Positions 55,883 through 64,000 of a stretch of 64,000 nucleotides of DNA are shown one piece after another. Under the pieces are notes generated by a model, which saw nothing but the letters and a program-made list of their open reading frames with translations, searched no databases and was not told where the DNA came from. Position numbers and translations under genes: made by a program. Origin of the DNA: Mesobacillus persicus (GTDB lineage: Bacteria; Bacillota; Bacilli; Bacillales; Cytobacillaceae). Numbering within the stretch: the stretch's first letter is position 1; every line of letters begins with the position of its first letter. The stretch is from positions 62,001 through 126,000 of the forward strand of contig NZ_FOBW01000004.1 in the NCBI RefSeq assembly GCF_900109925.1. Direction: 5' to 3'.

Positions 55883-58264
55883 TTAGTTGCGTAAAGGCTT
55901 ACCTTTCACGAGCATATGCTGCATCCGTTGTTGTGTCTTCGGCATAGCTACTAGTTTCAAGAACGCCTCTCTTTCAAGGTTGAGAAGATAATCTTCATCC
56001 ACTTTCGTTCCGTACGGTACCTTACCTCCAGCAATGACATAAGCAACCTGTTTCGCTATTTCAACATCATGTTCGGAAATGAATCCTGATAGACGCATTT
56101 GCTCAGCACCAAGTAGAAGTGTCGCATATCCTGGCTCTCCGACAACTGGTACTTTTTTACGGGCCGGTGCAGTGTAGCCACTGTTATATAGATGTAATGC
56201 TGCCTGTTTCGCATCATATAGCAGGTGGTCGCCATTGACACTCACGCCATCAAACTTTCCTAAGAAGTTGTTATCACGCGCTTCTTCACCAGAAGTGGAT
56301 GTCTTAGCCGTTGCAATTGATTCAAACACTTTATTCGCTACCTGCTGGAGGTCAATTTGTACTCCGTTTGGTAGTCCTTCAAGATGCTTGATATACAGTT
56401 CTTTGTTTCCGCCGCCGCCTGGAAGAAGACCAACACCAACTTCGACAAGACCCATATACGTCTCCATGGAAGCCTGAATATGTGCAGCTGGGAGACATAC
56501 TTCTGCTCCGCCACCAAGTGACATTCCATGTGGTGCAGCTACAACTGGTTTGGCGCTATATTTGATCTTCATCATCGCCTGTTGGAATTGACGTACAGTC
56601 ATATCTAATTCAAAGTAATTATCATCCTGAGCTTCCATCAGCATCATCGCAAGATTTGCGCCAACGCAGAAGTTTTTGCCCTGATTTCCAATCACAAGAC
56701 CCTTATAATTCTTCTCAACTTCATCAACAGCGAAGTTAATCATTTGAATCACATCAAGGCCAATAGAATTGTTAGGAGAGTGGAATTCAAGTAAAGCTAC
56801 TCCATCACCAATATCAATTAAGCTAGCACCTGCGTTTTGTTTGATTACGCCTTTTTCTGCTTTTACTTGCTTTAAGTTAATGATCTTTGGATTCACCTCA
56901 ATGGCTTTATACTCACCGTTGCTGTAGAAATATTTCACGCCATTATCAACTTTATAGAAGGTTGTGAAACCGTTACCAATCATTTCTTTAATCCATGCAG
57001 GGACAACTGTTCCTTCTGCTTCCATTTTCGCGACTGATTTCTCAAGTCCGATGGCATCCCATGATTCGAAAGGTCCCATCTCCCAGCCAAAGCCCCATTT
57101 CATGGCATTGTCAATGGAGACAATATCATCAGCAATCGTTCCTAATAATTCCGCGGAATAAACAAACACCGGACTGAATACACTCCATAAAAGCTGACCA
57201 GCACGGTCATCTGCATAAACAAGCGCTTTCATTTTGTTAGCAGTACCTTTTTGTTGCTTGCTTGCTTCAACGGAAGCCGTTTTCAATTTCTTTCGTGGAC
57301 CATATTCAAGCGTATTCGGATCAAGTTCGACAATCTCTTTTCCTTGTTTTGCAAAGAATCCTTGACCGGATTTGCTACCTAGCCATCCACGATTAACCAT
57401 TTCCTTAAGGAAACCTGGAACTTCAAATACTTCCTTTTCCGCGCCATCCACTTGTTCGTAAACATTGTTGGCAACATGATAGAAAGTGTCTAATCCTACT
57501 ACATCCAAGGTACGGAATGTCGCACTTTTTGCTCTTCCAATTAATGGACCAGTAACAGAATCAACTTCACCTACACTGTAACCACCTTTTAACATTTCAC
57601 GAACGGTAACAAGCAAGCCGTAAGTACCAATTCGATTTCCAATGAAGTTTGGTGTATCCTTTGCTTCAACAACACCCTTGCCGAGTCGATCTTCACCAAA
57701 CGTTTTAACAAATGATAAAACCTCAGGATCCGTTTCTTTTGTCGGAATGATTTCAAGCAATTTTAAATAACGTGGCGGGTTGAAGAAATGTGTTCCAAGG
57801 AAGTGCTTACGGAAATCTTCGGAACGTCCTTCTGCCATTGCTTCAACTGAAATCCCTGAAGTATTGGAGCTAACGATACTTCCTTGTTTTCTATATTGAT
57901 CTACATTTGTAAATACTTTTTTCTTTATCTCAAGGTTCTCAACGACCACCTCGATAATCCAATCTACATCTTTCAATTTTGGCATGTCATCTTCAAAGTT
58001 CCCTGCTTCAATAAGTGCTAAATTCTTTTTAGAAGCAAGTGGTGCTGGCTTTTGTTTTAAGAGCTTCTGAAGTGCTCCCCCACTAATACGGTTGCGGACT
58101 TGCTTATCCTCAAGAGTCAGTCCCTTTGCCTTTTCTGCCTCTGTCAATTCACGTGGCACAATATCAAGCAATAGAGTTGGTATTCCGATATTAGCCAAGT
58201 GTGCAGCGATTCCGGAACCCATTACCCCAGAGCCTAAAACAGCCGCTTTTTGGATTTGTCGCAT
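55883..58264 (-). CDS. fadN: 3-hydroxyacyl-CoA dehydrogenase/enoyl-CoA hydratase FadN
   Basis: A 793-residue bifunctional beta-oxidation enzyme. The N-terminal NAD domain has LGSGVMGSGIAAHLA (near residue 10) and HFFNPPRYLKL; the C-terminal third is a crotonase domain with GLVIGNQGKNFCVGANL and PHGMSLGGGAEVCLPA. The ATG at 58264 follows gggggagacagatttg; a 24-codon extension is not supported. A FadR operator lies upstream. Confidence 0.95.
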   Translation of the reverse strand: MRQIQKAAVLGSGVMGSGIAAHLANIGIPTLLLDIVPRELTEAEKAKGLTLEDKQVRNRISGGALQKLLKQKPAPLASKKNLALIEAGNFEDDMPKLKDVDWIIEVVVENLEIKKKVFTNVDQYRKQGSIVSSNTSGISVEAMAEGRSEDFRKHFLGTHFFNPPRYLKLLEIIPTKETDPEVLSFVKTFGEDRLGKGVVEAKDTPNFIGNRIGTYGLLVTVREMLKGGYSVGEVDSVTGPLIGRAKSATFRTLDVVGLDTFYHVANNVYEQVDGAEKEVFEVPGFLKEMVNRGWLGSKSGQGFFAKQGKEIVELDPNTLEYGPRKKLKTASVEASKQQKGTANKMKALVYADDRAGQLLWSVFSPVFVYSAELLGTIADDIVSIDNAMKWGFGWEMGPFESWDAIGLEKSVAKMEAEGTVVPAWIKEMIGNGFTTFYKVDNGVKYFYSNGEYKAIEVNPKIINLKQVKAEKGVIKQNAGASLIDIGDGVALLEFHSPNNSIGLDVIQMINFAVDEVEKNYKGLVIGNQGKNFCVGANLAMMLMEAQDDNYFELDMTVRQFQQAMMKIKYSAKPVVAAPHGMSLGGGAEVCLPAAHIQASMETYMGLVEVGVGLLPGGGGNKELYIKHLEGLPNGVQIDLQQVANKVFESIATAKTSTSGEEARDNNFLGKFDGVSVNGDHLLYDAKQAALHLYNSGYTAPARKKVPVVGEPGYATLLLGAEQMRLSGFISEHDVEIAKQVAYVIAGGKVPYGTKVDEDYLLNLEREAFLKLVAMPKTQQRMQHMLVKGKPLRN

Positions 58265-58293
58265 CAAATCTGTCTCCCCCTTTGACAATGGTT

Positions 58294-58311
58294 TGAATGA
58301 ATACTCATTCA
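58294..58311. promoter_or_regulatory. FadR operator of the fadN operon
   Basis: TGAATGAATACTCATTCA matches the Bacillus FadR consensus TGAATGAMTANTCATTCA at every position. It lies 30-47 nt before the fadN start. FadR would repress the operon until long-chain acyl-CoA releases it. Confidence 0.93.
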
Positions 58312-58494
58312 TTTTTGAGCCAAAAAAAATATTCATGAAAGAATGAGCTCTGTTAATACTATAATAAAATATTTAAAAAATTTACGCAATATCGAATGAC
58401 TAAAAAAATAAAATTTTTTGATTTTAATTCTCAACGAGGAAACTCTGCTTGATTTTTTTGCTTCTGGACATGCTAGTAAACGGGGGTGAATATG

Positions 58495-58626
58495 ATGGCA
58501 AGGTTGAAAAAAGATCCATCCAAACGTGGAGTAAGCGCAGCTAGTGTCAAAGGGAATGCTGGTCCGACCGTTGAAAATGACGGTGGCGGAAAAGTGAACA
58601 GCCAGAACAACCAATATAAAAAATAA
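58495..58626 (+). CDS. yuzL: YuzL family small protein
   Basis: A 43-residue basic protein (MARLKKDPSKRGVSAASVKG, then NAGPTVENDGGGKVNSQ). The KKDPSK and SAxSVKG motifs are those of the YuzL family in bacilli. RBS cgggggtg; ATG 58495 is preferred over ATG 58492 for spacing. Function unknown. Divergent from fadN. Confidence 0.82.
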   Translation: MARLKKDPSKRGVSAASVKGNAGPTVENDGGGKVNSQNNQYKK

Positions 58627-58651
58627 TTCGTTTTTATTTGTTTGAAATAAT

Positions 58652-58691
58652 AAATGAATCAGTCTGTGTATTTCAGACTGATTCATTTTGT
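58652..58691 (+). terminator. Terminator of yuzL
   Basis: 15-bp perfect stem aaatgaatcagtctg / cagactgattcattt with T-rich tail. Confidence 0.9.
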
Positions 58692-58893
58692 TAAGCTCTT
58701 TTCTCAAACTTTGTTGCTTTTTGAGGTAACAATACAAAAGAATGACCTTTGTGCCCCTTCAAATTAGGTTCAATTTTTGAGAAAAGAGCTTGCAAACTTA
58801 ATTGAAACGCACGAAATAGCTTATTTTACGTTAAAATCGGCACTTGGATTTTAACAACAACCTTAACGAAAACAGCCTTTTGTTGATAATGAT

Positions 58894-59136
58894 CTAGTTT
58901 TTTCGCTTTTGTTCATTCATATTTTTAATCTCTTTAATCGTCTCCATGATGTTTTCTTTCGCATCAGGGTATGTTTGATTCCAATGCTGCGCAAGTGGGG
59001 GCATGGATTTTGCAATATGGTTATAGAGAATCCAAGCCTTCACCTTTTCTTTATTTTCTTCCGTCCCTTCTCCAATCAATAGCTCTGTATATTTCTCTAA
59101 CAGACCGTCTAGCTGTTGTTTGAACGTCTCATTCAA
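58894..59136 (-). CDS. yusU: YusU family protein (DUF2573)
   Basis: An 80-residue helical protein with the HWNQTYP segment near residue 54. It lies 2 nt after the FhuF-like gene and is the last gene of the siderophore uptake operon; in B. subtilis yusU is next to yusV. No function known. Confidence 0.82.
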   Translation of the reverse strand: MNETFKQQLDGLLEKYTELLIGEGTEENKEKVKAWILYNHIAKSMPPLAQHWNQTYPDAKENIMETIKEIKNMNEQKRKN

Positions 59137-59138
59137 TT

Positions 59139-59909
59139 TTAATTCCTCTTCCCCGTATTAAATTGCTTGCAGTACAACGGACATGTCTTACAGTATGTCC
59201 GTTTTGCGCCAAGCTGGTAGGTAAAGCAGCATGTTTTCCGAATTCGCACCATCTCGTCCAATTCTGTCAATAACACCGGTTCCTCATTAAATCTATTTAG
59301 TGGATTACGATGATAAGGTCCAAACAATTTTCCTGGCGCCTGATTGATTATATAATCATAGTCATCACGACAAGAAAATCCCTCCTCGTCCACAAGGATC
59401 TTTTCGTAAAGCCAAAATATGTAAACAGATAGGTTCTCCCATAGCGTATACTTTGATATCTTCGCCTCATTAGCAAGAGCATTCAATACAGGATAAATAA
59501 TGTCCTTGAACAGATCTTGTAATGCCTTACGTCTCCACTCAGTCCAATTTTCTCCCGGAAACTCTTCTGCTAAAAGGTCTTCAAAGTAATATTCCGGCAA
59601 CCAATTTCCTTCTTTGTGTGACCTTTGAAGATACAAAGTATCTAAGGAAAAATGAAGACGCTTGTTCCAGTGGGATAAAGCATATAAATAAATGACAGCC
59701 ACAAAAGCAAACCGCTTCATAAAAACGGAAGCGGCAACCTTTACATCAGGGGCCTGAATTTCCACTTGAACATCTTTCAAAAAATCGTTCATTTCATTCT
59801 TTTTAACCAGGCTAGCTAAAGGTACAGTCGAGCTAATTTGGTCAATTACTGGGGTATACCTGAATCTTGAAAGCTCGACTGCCTCTTCCTTCGTTAATTT
59901 AACGTGCAT
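59139..59909 (-). CDS. FhuF/IucA-C-like ferric siderophore reductase candidate
   Basis: A 256-residue protein with a C-terminal cysteine cluster C-C-x11-C-x2-C-x3-C (TCCFTYQL then TYCKTCPLYC), close to the 2Fe-2S motif CCx10CxxC of FhuF ferric reductases. The rest resembles the IucA/IucC C-terminal domain family. A role in releasing iron from the imported siderophore fits the operon. ATG 59909 follows agggtgaagtttctt and overlaps the ATPase gene by 11 nt. Confidence 0.75.
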   Translation of the reverse strand: MHVKLTKEEAVELSRFRYTPVIDQISSTVPLASLVKKNEMNDFLKDVQVEIQAPDVKVAASVFMKRFAFVAVIYLYALSHWNKRLHFSLDTLYLQRSHKEGNWLPEYYFEDLLAEEFPGENWTEWRRKALQDLFKDIIYPVLNALANEAKISKYTLWENLSVYIFWLYEKILVDEEGFSCRDDYDYIINQAPGKLFGPYHRNPLNRFNEEPVLLTELDEMVRIRKTCCFTYQLGAKRTYCKTCPLYCKQFNTGKRN

Positions 59910-60723
59910 AAGAAACTTCACCCTTCGGTAAAATGCAACGACCTTTTCCATAAGGGATACAAAGTGGTGTCCCAAAAAGTGGATCGATGGTCACTTCACA
60001 TTCCATACCAAATACCTGTTGGACCAAGTTACAATTAATCACATGTTCTGGTTGCCCTTCGGCATAAATTTGTTGGTCCTTTATTGCTACTATATTATGG
60101 GCATAGCGGCAGGCAAGGTTTAGATCATGAAGCACCATTACTATTGTTCTTCCCTCTTTCTCGTTCAATTCAAACAAAAGATCAAGAATTTCAATTTGAT
60201 GGGTCATATCTAAGTAAGTCGTTGGTTCATCTAGGAGGATAATATCGGTGTCTTGAGCAAGCGTCATTGCAATCCAAGCACGTTGACGCTGACCGCCTGA
60301 TAAGGAATCAACGTTTCTGTCTTTTAACTCAACGATTCCAGTTGCCCTTAGTGCGTCATTCACCTTTTTTTCATCGTCTTCCGACCATTGCTTCAGCCAG
60401 TTTTGATATGGATATCGACCTTGTTTTACGAGCTGAAGAACGGTTAAGCCCTCTGGTGCAATCGGTGATTGGGGAAGAATCGCCATTTTTTGTGCAATTT
60501 CCTTTGTGGATAGCTTGGAAATCGCTTCTCCCTCTAAAAGAACCGCTCCAGCTTGCGGCTTTAAAAGCCTGGCGATTGAACGGAGCAGAGTGGATTTTCC
60601 ACAGCCATTCCCTCCAATAAAAACAGTAATTTCTCCTTTTGGAATCTTTAAGTCCAGCTCATTTATAATAATCGAACTTCCATATGAAAGCGTCAGTTTT
60701 TCTGTTTCAATTGCTTGAGCCAT
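59899..60723 (-). CDS. yusV: Siderophore ABC transporter ATP-binding protein (YusV-like)
   Basis: A 274-residue FepC-type ATPase. Walker A GGNGCGKST (about 35-43), signature LSGGQRQR, Walker B IILLDEPT. In B. subtilis YusV serves several siderophore permeases. RBS gtcaaagggggagagctc. Confidence 0.92.
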   Translation of the reverse strand: MAQAIETEKLTLSYGSSIIINELDLKIPKGEITVFIGGNGCGKSTLLRSIARLLKPQAGAVLLEGEAISKLSTKEIAQKMAILPQSPIAPEGLTVLQLVKQGRYPYQNWLKQWSEDDEKKVNDALRATGIVELKDRNVDSLSGGQRQRAWIAMTLAQDTDIILLDEPTTYLDMTHQIEILDLLFELNEKEGRTIVMVLHDLNLACRYAHNIVAIKDQQIYAEGQPEHVINCNLVQQVFGMECEVTIDPLFGTPLCIPYGKGRCILPKGEVSYAR

Positions 60724-60749
60724 GAGCTCTCCCCCTTTGACAGTATTAT

Positions 60750-61805
60750 TTATTGATTTCTTGTTTTAAATAACAGGAAAATAAAATAAGGTGCCCCGAT
60801 AGCTGCAGTAAAGACACCAGCAGGAACTTCTAGTGGGGAAAACATTGTCCGGCCAATTAAATCGGCTAGCATAACTAAAATCCCACCAATTAAAGCAGAT
60901 ACGGGTAATAATGCACCAAAGGCAGAACCCACTAGCCTTCTAGCCATATGCGGAGCCATTAACCCGACAAAGCCTATCCCACCCGCAAAGGCAACGGAGC
61001 TAGCGATTAAAGCTGTACTGATGAGTAACAAGAGAAACCTTTGCCGCTGAACACGTCCGCCAACGCCTGTTGCAATCTCATCGCCAAGCTCTTGAATGTT
61101 CACTGTTCTTGCCATCATTATCGCTACTGCTAGTAAAGTAATTATTAAGGGTACTAGGACCCTTACCTCACTCCAGTTAGTGCCATGTACAGTACCTGTA
61201 ATCCAGATATTGGCTTGGCTTGCTCGGTAAATAGGTCCAAGAATCATCAGCAACGTAGTCAACGCCTGCATCAAGGTAGATATCCCTATCCCTATTAAAA
61301 CTAGGCGAATCGGAGATACACCGTTCTTCCATGATAGGAAATAAACGAGTAAAGCAACAACGAGTGCACCCAAAAATGCTGCAATAGGCAGCCATTGAAT
61401 ACTCACGATTAGTGCGTTATTTTCATCACTAAAAATCGCTAAGAACCCAACTACCGCAACTGCTGCACCACCGGTAATTCCAAGAATATCTGGCGAGGCA
61501 AGCGGATTTCGTATCATTCCCTGAAGGATTCCACCAGCAACTGCTAAGCCCATTCCCACGAGCAAAGCAACAATAATCCTAGGCAGTCTGAAGGACTGTA
61601 CGACTAACCGGTCCATTTCAGTTCCGCCCCCGAAAAATACTTGCAAAACAGAAAGCGGACTAATTTTCATTTCTCCTAGACCAGCACTAAGGATAAGTAA
61701 TAAAACTACTAATGCAAGTAGCACTAGGATTGTATTTACTGCTTTTTGATCGACTAAAAAAGAAACCTTTCCATTCAATGCTCGAAAGCTACGATATTTT
61801 CTCAT
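60750..61805 (-). CDS. FecCD-type siderophore permease, second subunit (YfhA-like)
   Basis: A 351-residue permease with about nine to ten membrane helices. FecCD-family segments NPLASPDILGITGGA and GGIGFVGLMAPHMAR are present. Overlaps the other permease gene by 4 nt; likely forms a heterodimer with it. Substrate unknown, hydroxamate siderophores are possible by likeness to YfiZ-YfhA. Confidence 0.91.
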   Translation of the reverse strand: MRKYRSFRALNGKVSFLVDQKAVNTILVLLALVVLLLILSAGLGEMKISPLSVLQVFFGGGTEMDRLVVQSFRLPRIIVALLVGMGLAVAGGILQGMIRNPLASPDILGITGGAAVAVVGFLAIFSDENNALIVSIQWLPIAAFLGALVVALLVYFLSWKNGVSPIRLVLIGIGISTLMQALTTLLMILGPIYRASQANIWITGTVHGTNWSEVRVLVPLIITLLAVAIMMARTVNIQELGDEIATGVGGRVQRQRFLLLLISTALIASSVAFAGGIGFVGLMAPHMARRLVGSAFGALLPVSALIGGILVMLADLIGRTMFSPLEVPAGVFTAAIGAPYFIFLLFKTRNQ

Positions 61806-62806
61806 CTTCCGTTGAACCCCTTTCTAGCAATGTAAATAAAAAATGGGGTTCCGATTAGGGCTGTCATGACTCCGACTGGTATTTCTTGAGGCATAATAAT
61901 ATATCGGGCTGCAATATCAGCGACTAGCAAAAGCATCCCACCCAAAAGTCCAGCATATGGGATTACCCAACGATGATCGATTCCAACTACCGCTCTAGCA
62001 ACGTGGGGAACGACAATTCCAATGAATCCAATTGGGCCTGCTATGGCTACCGCTCCACCTGAAAGAAAAATGACGATTATACCGGCCCCGAGTTTGACAA
62101 GCCCTGTATTGAGACCAAGTCCCTTTGCTACATCTTCCCCCATCGATAAAACATTCATTTTAGGTGAAAGAATCATCGCTGCTACCCAACCAGCTAATAG
62201 ATAGGGAAAAACACTTGCCAAGTTTTCAAGTTTTCTCCCCTGTACCGAACCTGCTAGCCAAAAAAGCACCTGTTCTAGAGCGGCTTCATTAAGAACGAGC
62301 AACCCTTGTGTAAAAGATGAAAACATCGCTGCAATAGCTGCCCCAGCAAGAGTAAGCTTCATTGGCGTAAGCCCTTCCCGACCAGTAGAACCAATGACAT
62401 AAACACTGATTGCTGCAACAGCCGCACCAAGGAACGCAATCCATGTATAGGCTTGTAAACTTCCAACCGAAAAAAGAGAAACCGCTACCACAACCGCAAA
62501 GCCTGCACCGGCATTGACACCGAAAATCCCCGGTGAAGCAAGAGGGTTTTTCGTTAACGTCTGCATCAATACCCCGGCCATTGCTAAGCTTGCACCCACG
62601 GTTGCTGCGATTAATGCCCTTGGAAGTCGAACAGATTCGATAATAATATGTTCATTTGTACCATTAAAATCAGTAAATGCCTGATAAGCCATCTTCCAGC
62701 TTGTTTCTGTATATCCATAAACAATACTTGCACATGCTAAAAATATCATTGCGACCATGGAGATTACCAGGCCAACCCATCGTTGACCAGAAGTTTTCAG
62801 TAGCAT
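61802..62806 (-). CDS. FecCD-type siderophore permease, first subunit (YfiZ-like)
   Basis: A 334-residue permease with FecCD motifs KNPLASPGIFGVNAGAG and GPIGFIGIVVPHVAR. First gene of the minus-strand operon (permease, permease, ATPase, FhuF-like, YusU). RBS tggaagggtaaattatt. It is divergent from the binding-protein gene, with Fur boxes between. Confidence 0.91.
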   Translation of the reverse strand: MLLKTSGQRWVGLVISMVAMIFLACASIVYGYTETSWKMAYQAFTDFNGTNEHIIIESVRLPRALIAATVGASLAMAGVLMQTLTKNPLASPGIFGVNAGAGFAVVVAVSLFSVGSLQAYTWIAFLGAAVAAISVYVIGSTGREGLTPMKLTLAGAAIAAMFSSFTQGLLVLNEAALEQVLFWLAGSVQGRKLENLASVFPYLLAGWVAAMILSPKMNVLSMGEDVAKGLGLNTGLVKLGAGIIVIFLSGGAVAIAGPIGFIGIVVPHVARAVVGIDHRWVIPYAGLLGGMLLLVADIAARYIIMPQEIPVGVMTALIGTPFFIYIARKGFNGR

Positions 62807-62897
62807 AATAATTTACCCTTCCAATTAGCATAATAATTTCATCATTTTTTCAAATACCTTTAGTCTATTGCACCTAGACAAGGGGTGTCAATGAGTA

Positions 62898-62912
62898 TGA
62901 GAATCGTTTTCA
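62898..62912. promoter_or_regulatory. Probable Fur box on the permease side
   Basis: TGAGAATCGTTTTCA fits the 7-1-7 Fur pattern TGATAATnATTATCA at 11 of 14 positions and lies 92-106 nt before the permease gene. Confidence 0.6.
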
Positions 62913-62959
62913 CTTTGTTCATTATTTTGTAATGAATAATAATTTTTTGATAAATACTG

Positions 62960-62988
62960 TTGACACTATATATAAAGAATTTTATCAT
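62960..62988 (+). promoter_or_regulatory. Predicted promoter of the siderophore-binding protein gene
   Basis: TTGACA (62960-62965), 17-nt spacer, TATCAT (62983-62988). The next Fur box is just downstream, around the start point. Confidence 0.75.
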
Positions 62989-63002
62989 AAAGATGCACTA
63001 AA

Positions 63003-63017
63003 TGAAAATGATTATCA
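63003..63017. promoter_or_regulatory. Fur box of the siderophore-binding protein gene
   Basis: TGAAAATGATTATCA matches TGATAATnATTATCA at 13 of 14 positions, 31-45 nt before the ATG and directly after the -10 box: a classic position for iron-dependent repression. Confidence 0.85.
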
Positions 63018-63047
63018 TTCACAGTTAAAAGTAGGAGGAAACCAAAA

Positions 63048-64000
63048 ATGAAACAATCAAAACTGTTCTTATTGACGATCTTATCGTTAGTAGCCATGTT
63101 CATGCTAACAGCATGTGGTGGAAATAACGATGAAGCAGAGGAAACAAAGGAACCTAATACAACTGAAGAAGAAAGTACAAGTTATACCGTTGAAAATGCT
63201 ATGGAAACAGTAACCCTTGATAAAACACCTGAAAGAGTCGTTATTTTAACAAATGAAGGTACAGAAGCATTACTAGCTTTAGGTGTAAAACCTGTGGGGG
63301 CAGTTCAATCCTGGACAGGCGATCCATGGTATGATCATATTGCTTCCGAAATGGAAGGCGTTGAGGTTGTTGGATTGGAAAGCCAGGTGAACGTTGAGGC
63401 GATTGCTGCTTTACAACCTGATTTAATCATCGGGAACAAAATGCGCCAAGAAGACATTTATGAACAGCTTAAGGCAATCGCTCCAACCGTCTTTGCCGAA
63501 ACACTTCGTGGTAACTGGAAAGAAAACTTCGAACTTTATGCAAAAGCAGTTAATAAAGAAGAAGAAGGCAACCAAGTACTTGCCGATTATGATAACCGTA
63601 TTAAAGAAATTCAGACTGAGCTTGGTGATGATGTAAATAAAGAGGTCTCCATGGTTCGCTTTATGGCTGGCGACGTTCGAATTTATCACAAAGATAGTTT
63701 CTCCGGAGTAATTTTAGAACAGATTGGCTTTGCCCGCCCTGAGAGTCAAGATGTTGATGATTTTGCGGAGATGAATGCAACAAAAGAACGAATTCCTGCA
63801 ATGGATGGAGACATTCTCTTTTATTTCACATATGAATCGGGGGATGGCGAAGCGACGAATCTGGAAAAAGAATGGATTGAAGATCCATTATTTAAAAATC
63901 TAGAAGTAGCTAAAACTGGCGAGGTTCACAAAGTAGAAGATGCCGTTTGGAATACAGCTGGTGGTGTCATTGCAGCAAACTTAATGCTTGATGATATTGA
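63048..64000 (+). CDS. Iron-siderophore ABC transporter substrate-binding lipoprotein (partial)
   Basis: 317 complete codons are visible and the frame is still open at the window end. The lipobox LTAC (Cys23) marks a lipoprotein; the mature part is a FepB/YfiY-type class III binding protein with PERVVILTNEGTEALLALG, ALQPDLIIGNK and the C-terminal EWIEDPLFKNL. It captures the ferric siderophore outside the membrane. RBS taggagga. Divergent from its permeases. Confidence 0.93.
   Translation, partial: MKQSKLFLLTILSLVAMFMLTACGGNNDEAEETKEPNTTEEESTSYTVENAMETVTLDKTPERVVILTNEGTEALLALGVKPVGAVQSWTGDPWYDHIASEMEGVEVVGLESQVNVEAIAALQPDLIIGNKMRQEDIYEQLKAIAPTVFAETLRGNWKENFELYAKAVNKEEEGNQVLADYDNRIKEIQTELGDDVNKEVSMVRFMAGDVRIYHKDSFSGVILEQIGFARPESQDVDDFAEMNATKERIPAMDGDILFYFTYESGDGEATNLEKEWIEDPLFKNLEVAKTGEVHKVEDAVWNTAGGVIAANLMLDDI

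Noticed and set aside
63423-63689. 88-codon minus-strand frame at the right end
   Set aside because: Antisense shadow of the siderophore-binding protein gene, which runs off the window.

Overview
The window reads as ordinary chromosome of a Bacillaceae bacterium (Bacillus sensu lato). The evidence is gene order: from end to end it follows the B. subtilis blocks mrp-yuxO-yuzC, yuiF-yuiE-yuiD-yuiC-yuiB-yuiA, yumB-yumC-yutM-yuzB-yutJ-yutI-yuzD, hom-thrC-thrB, yutH to yutC, lipA-lytH-yunB-yunC-yunD-yunF, suf-yurZ-metNIQ, yusD to yusI, fadN-fadA-fadE and yusU-yusV. Strong GGAGG-type ribosome binding sites, frequent TTG and GTG starts, sporulation genes and an S-box riboswitch agree. The species cannot be named from this sequence. 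No rRNA, tRNA, prophage, IS transposase or CRISPR array was seen.

Layout. 0-4.7 kb: 3' part of an mrpABCDEFG Na+/H+ antiporter operon. 4.9-14.9 kb: thioesterase, small proteins, YuiF transporter, leucyl aminopeptidase, membrane and 3D-domain proteins, Nudix hydrolase and a type II NADH dehydrogenase. 15-19.6 kb: ferredoxin-NADP reductase, a second NDH-2-like flavoprotein and Fe-S carriers (ErpA/YutM, Nfu-like YutI). 19.6-22.9 kb: hom-thrC-thrB. 23-30.5 kb: 2-hydroxyacid dehydrogenase, YutH, YutG, YutF, YutE, small proteins, a YutC-type lipoprotein and LipA. 30.8-37.6 kb: LytH endopeptidase, an NSS transporter with its tiny partner, and YunB/C/D/F. 38-47.7 kb: sufCDSUB, YurZ and metNIQ behind a SAM-I riboswitch. 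47.8-54.2 kb: MetY, YusD/E/F/G, GcvH, YusI and FadE. 54.5-58.3 kb: FadA and FadN behind a FadR operator. 58.5-64 kb: YuzL and a Fur-type siderophore uptake locus; its binding protein is cut by the window end.

Many genes share a theme of iron and redox: siderophore import, the SUF Fe-S assembly machine, Fe-S carriers, LipA (needs two 4Fe-4S clusters) and GcvH (needs lipoate). Methionine import and synthesis, threonine synthesis and beta-oxidation are separate modules with their own regulators.

The least explained sequence is intergenic. Three repeat families recur: (T) five tandem arrays with 51-54 bp units, each unit able to form a hairpin that starts near a GGGCA core although stem sequences differ between arrays; (A) five dispersed elements that begin near aaaagcgcaagcgcc, usually end near ggcgctggagctgga, and contain nested hairpins; (B) GC-rich palindromic elements, one with 12-bp terminal inverted repeats. 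All copies read in the same direction on the + strand. I found no clear new multi-gene system; the repeats and a few small proteins are the best leads.
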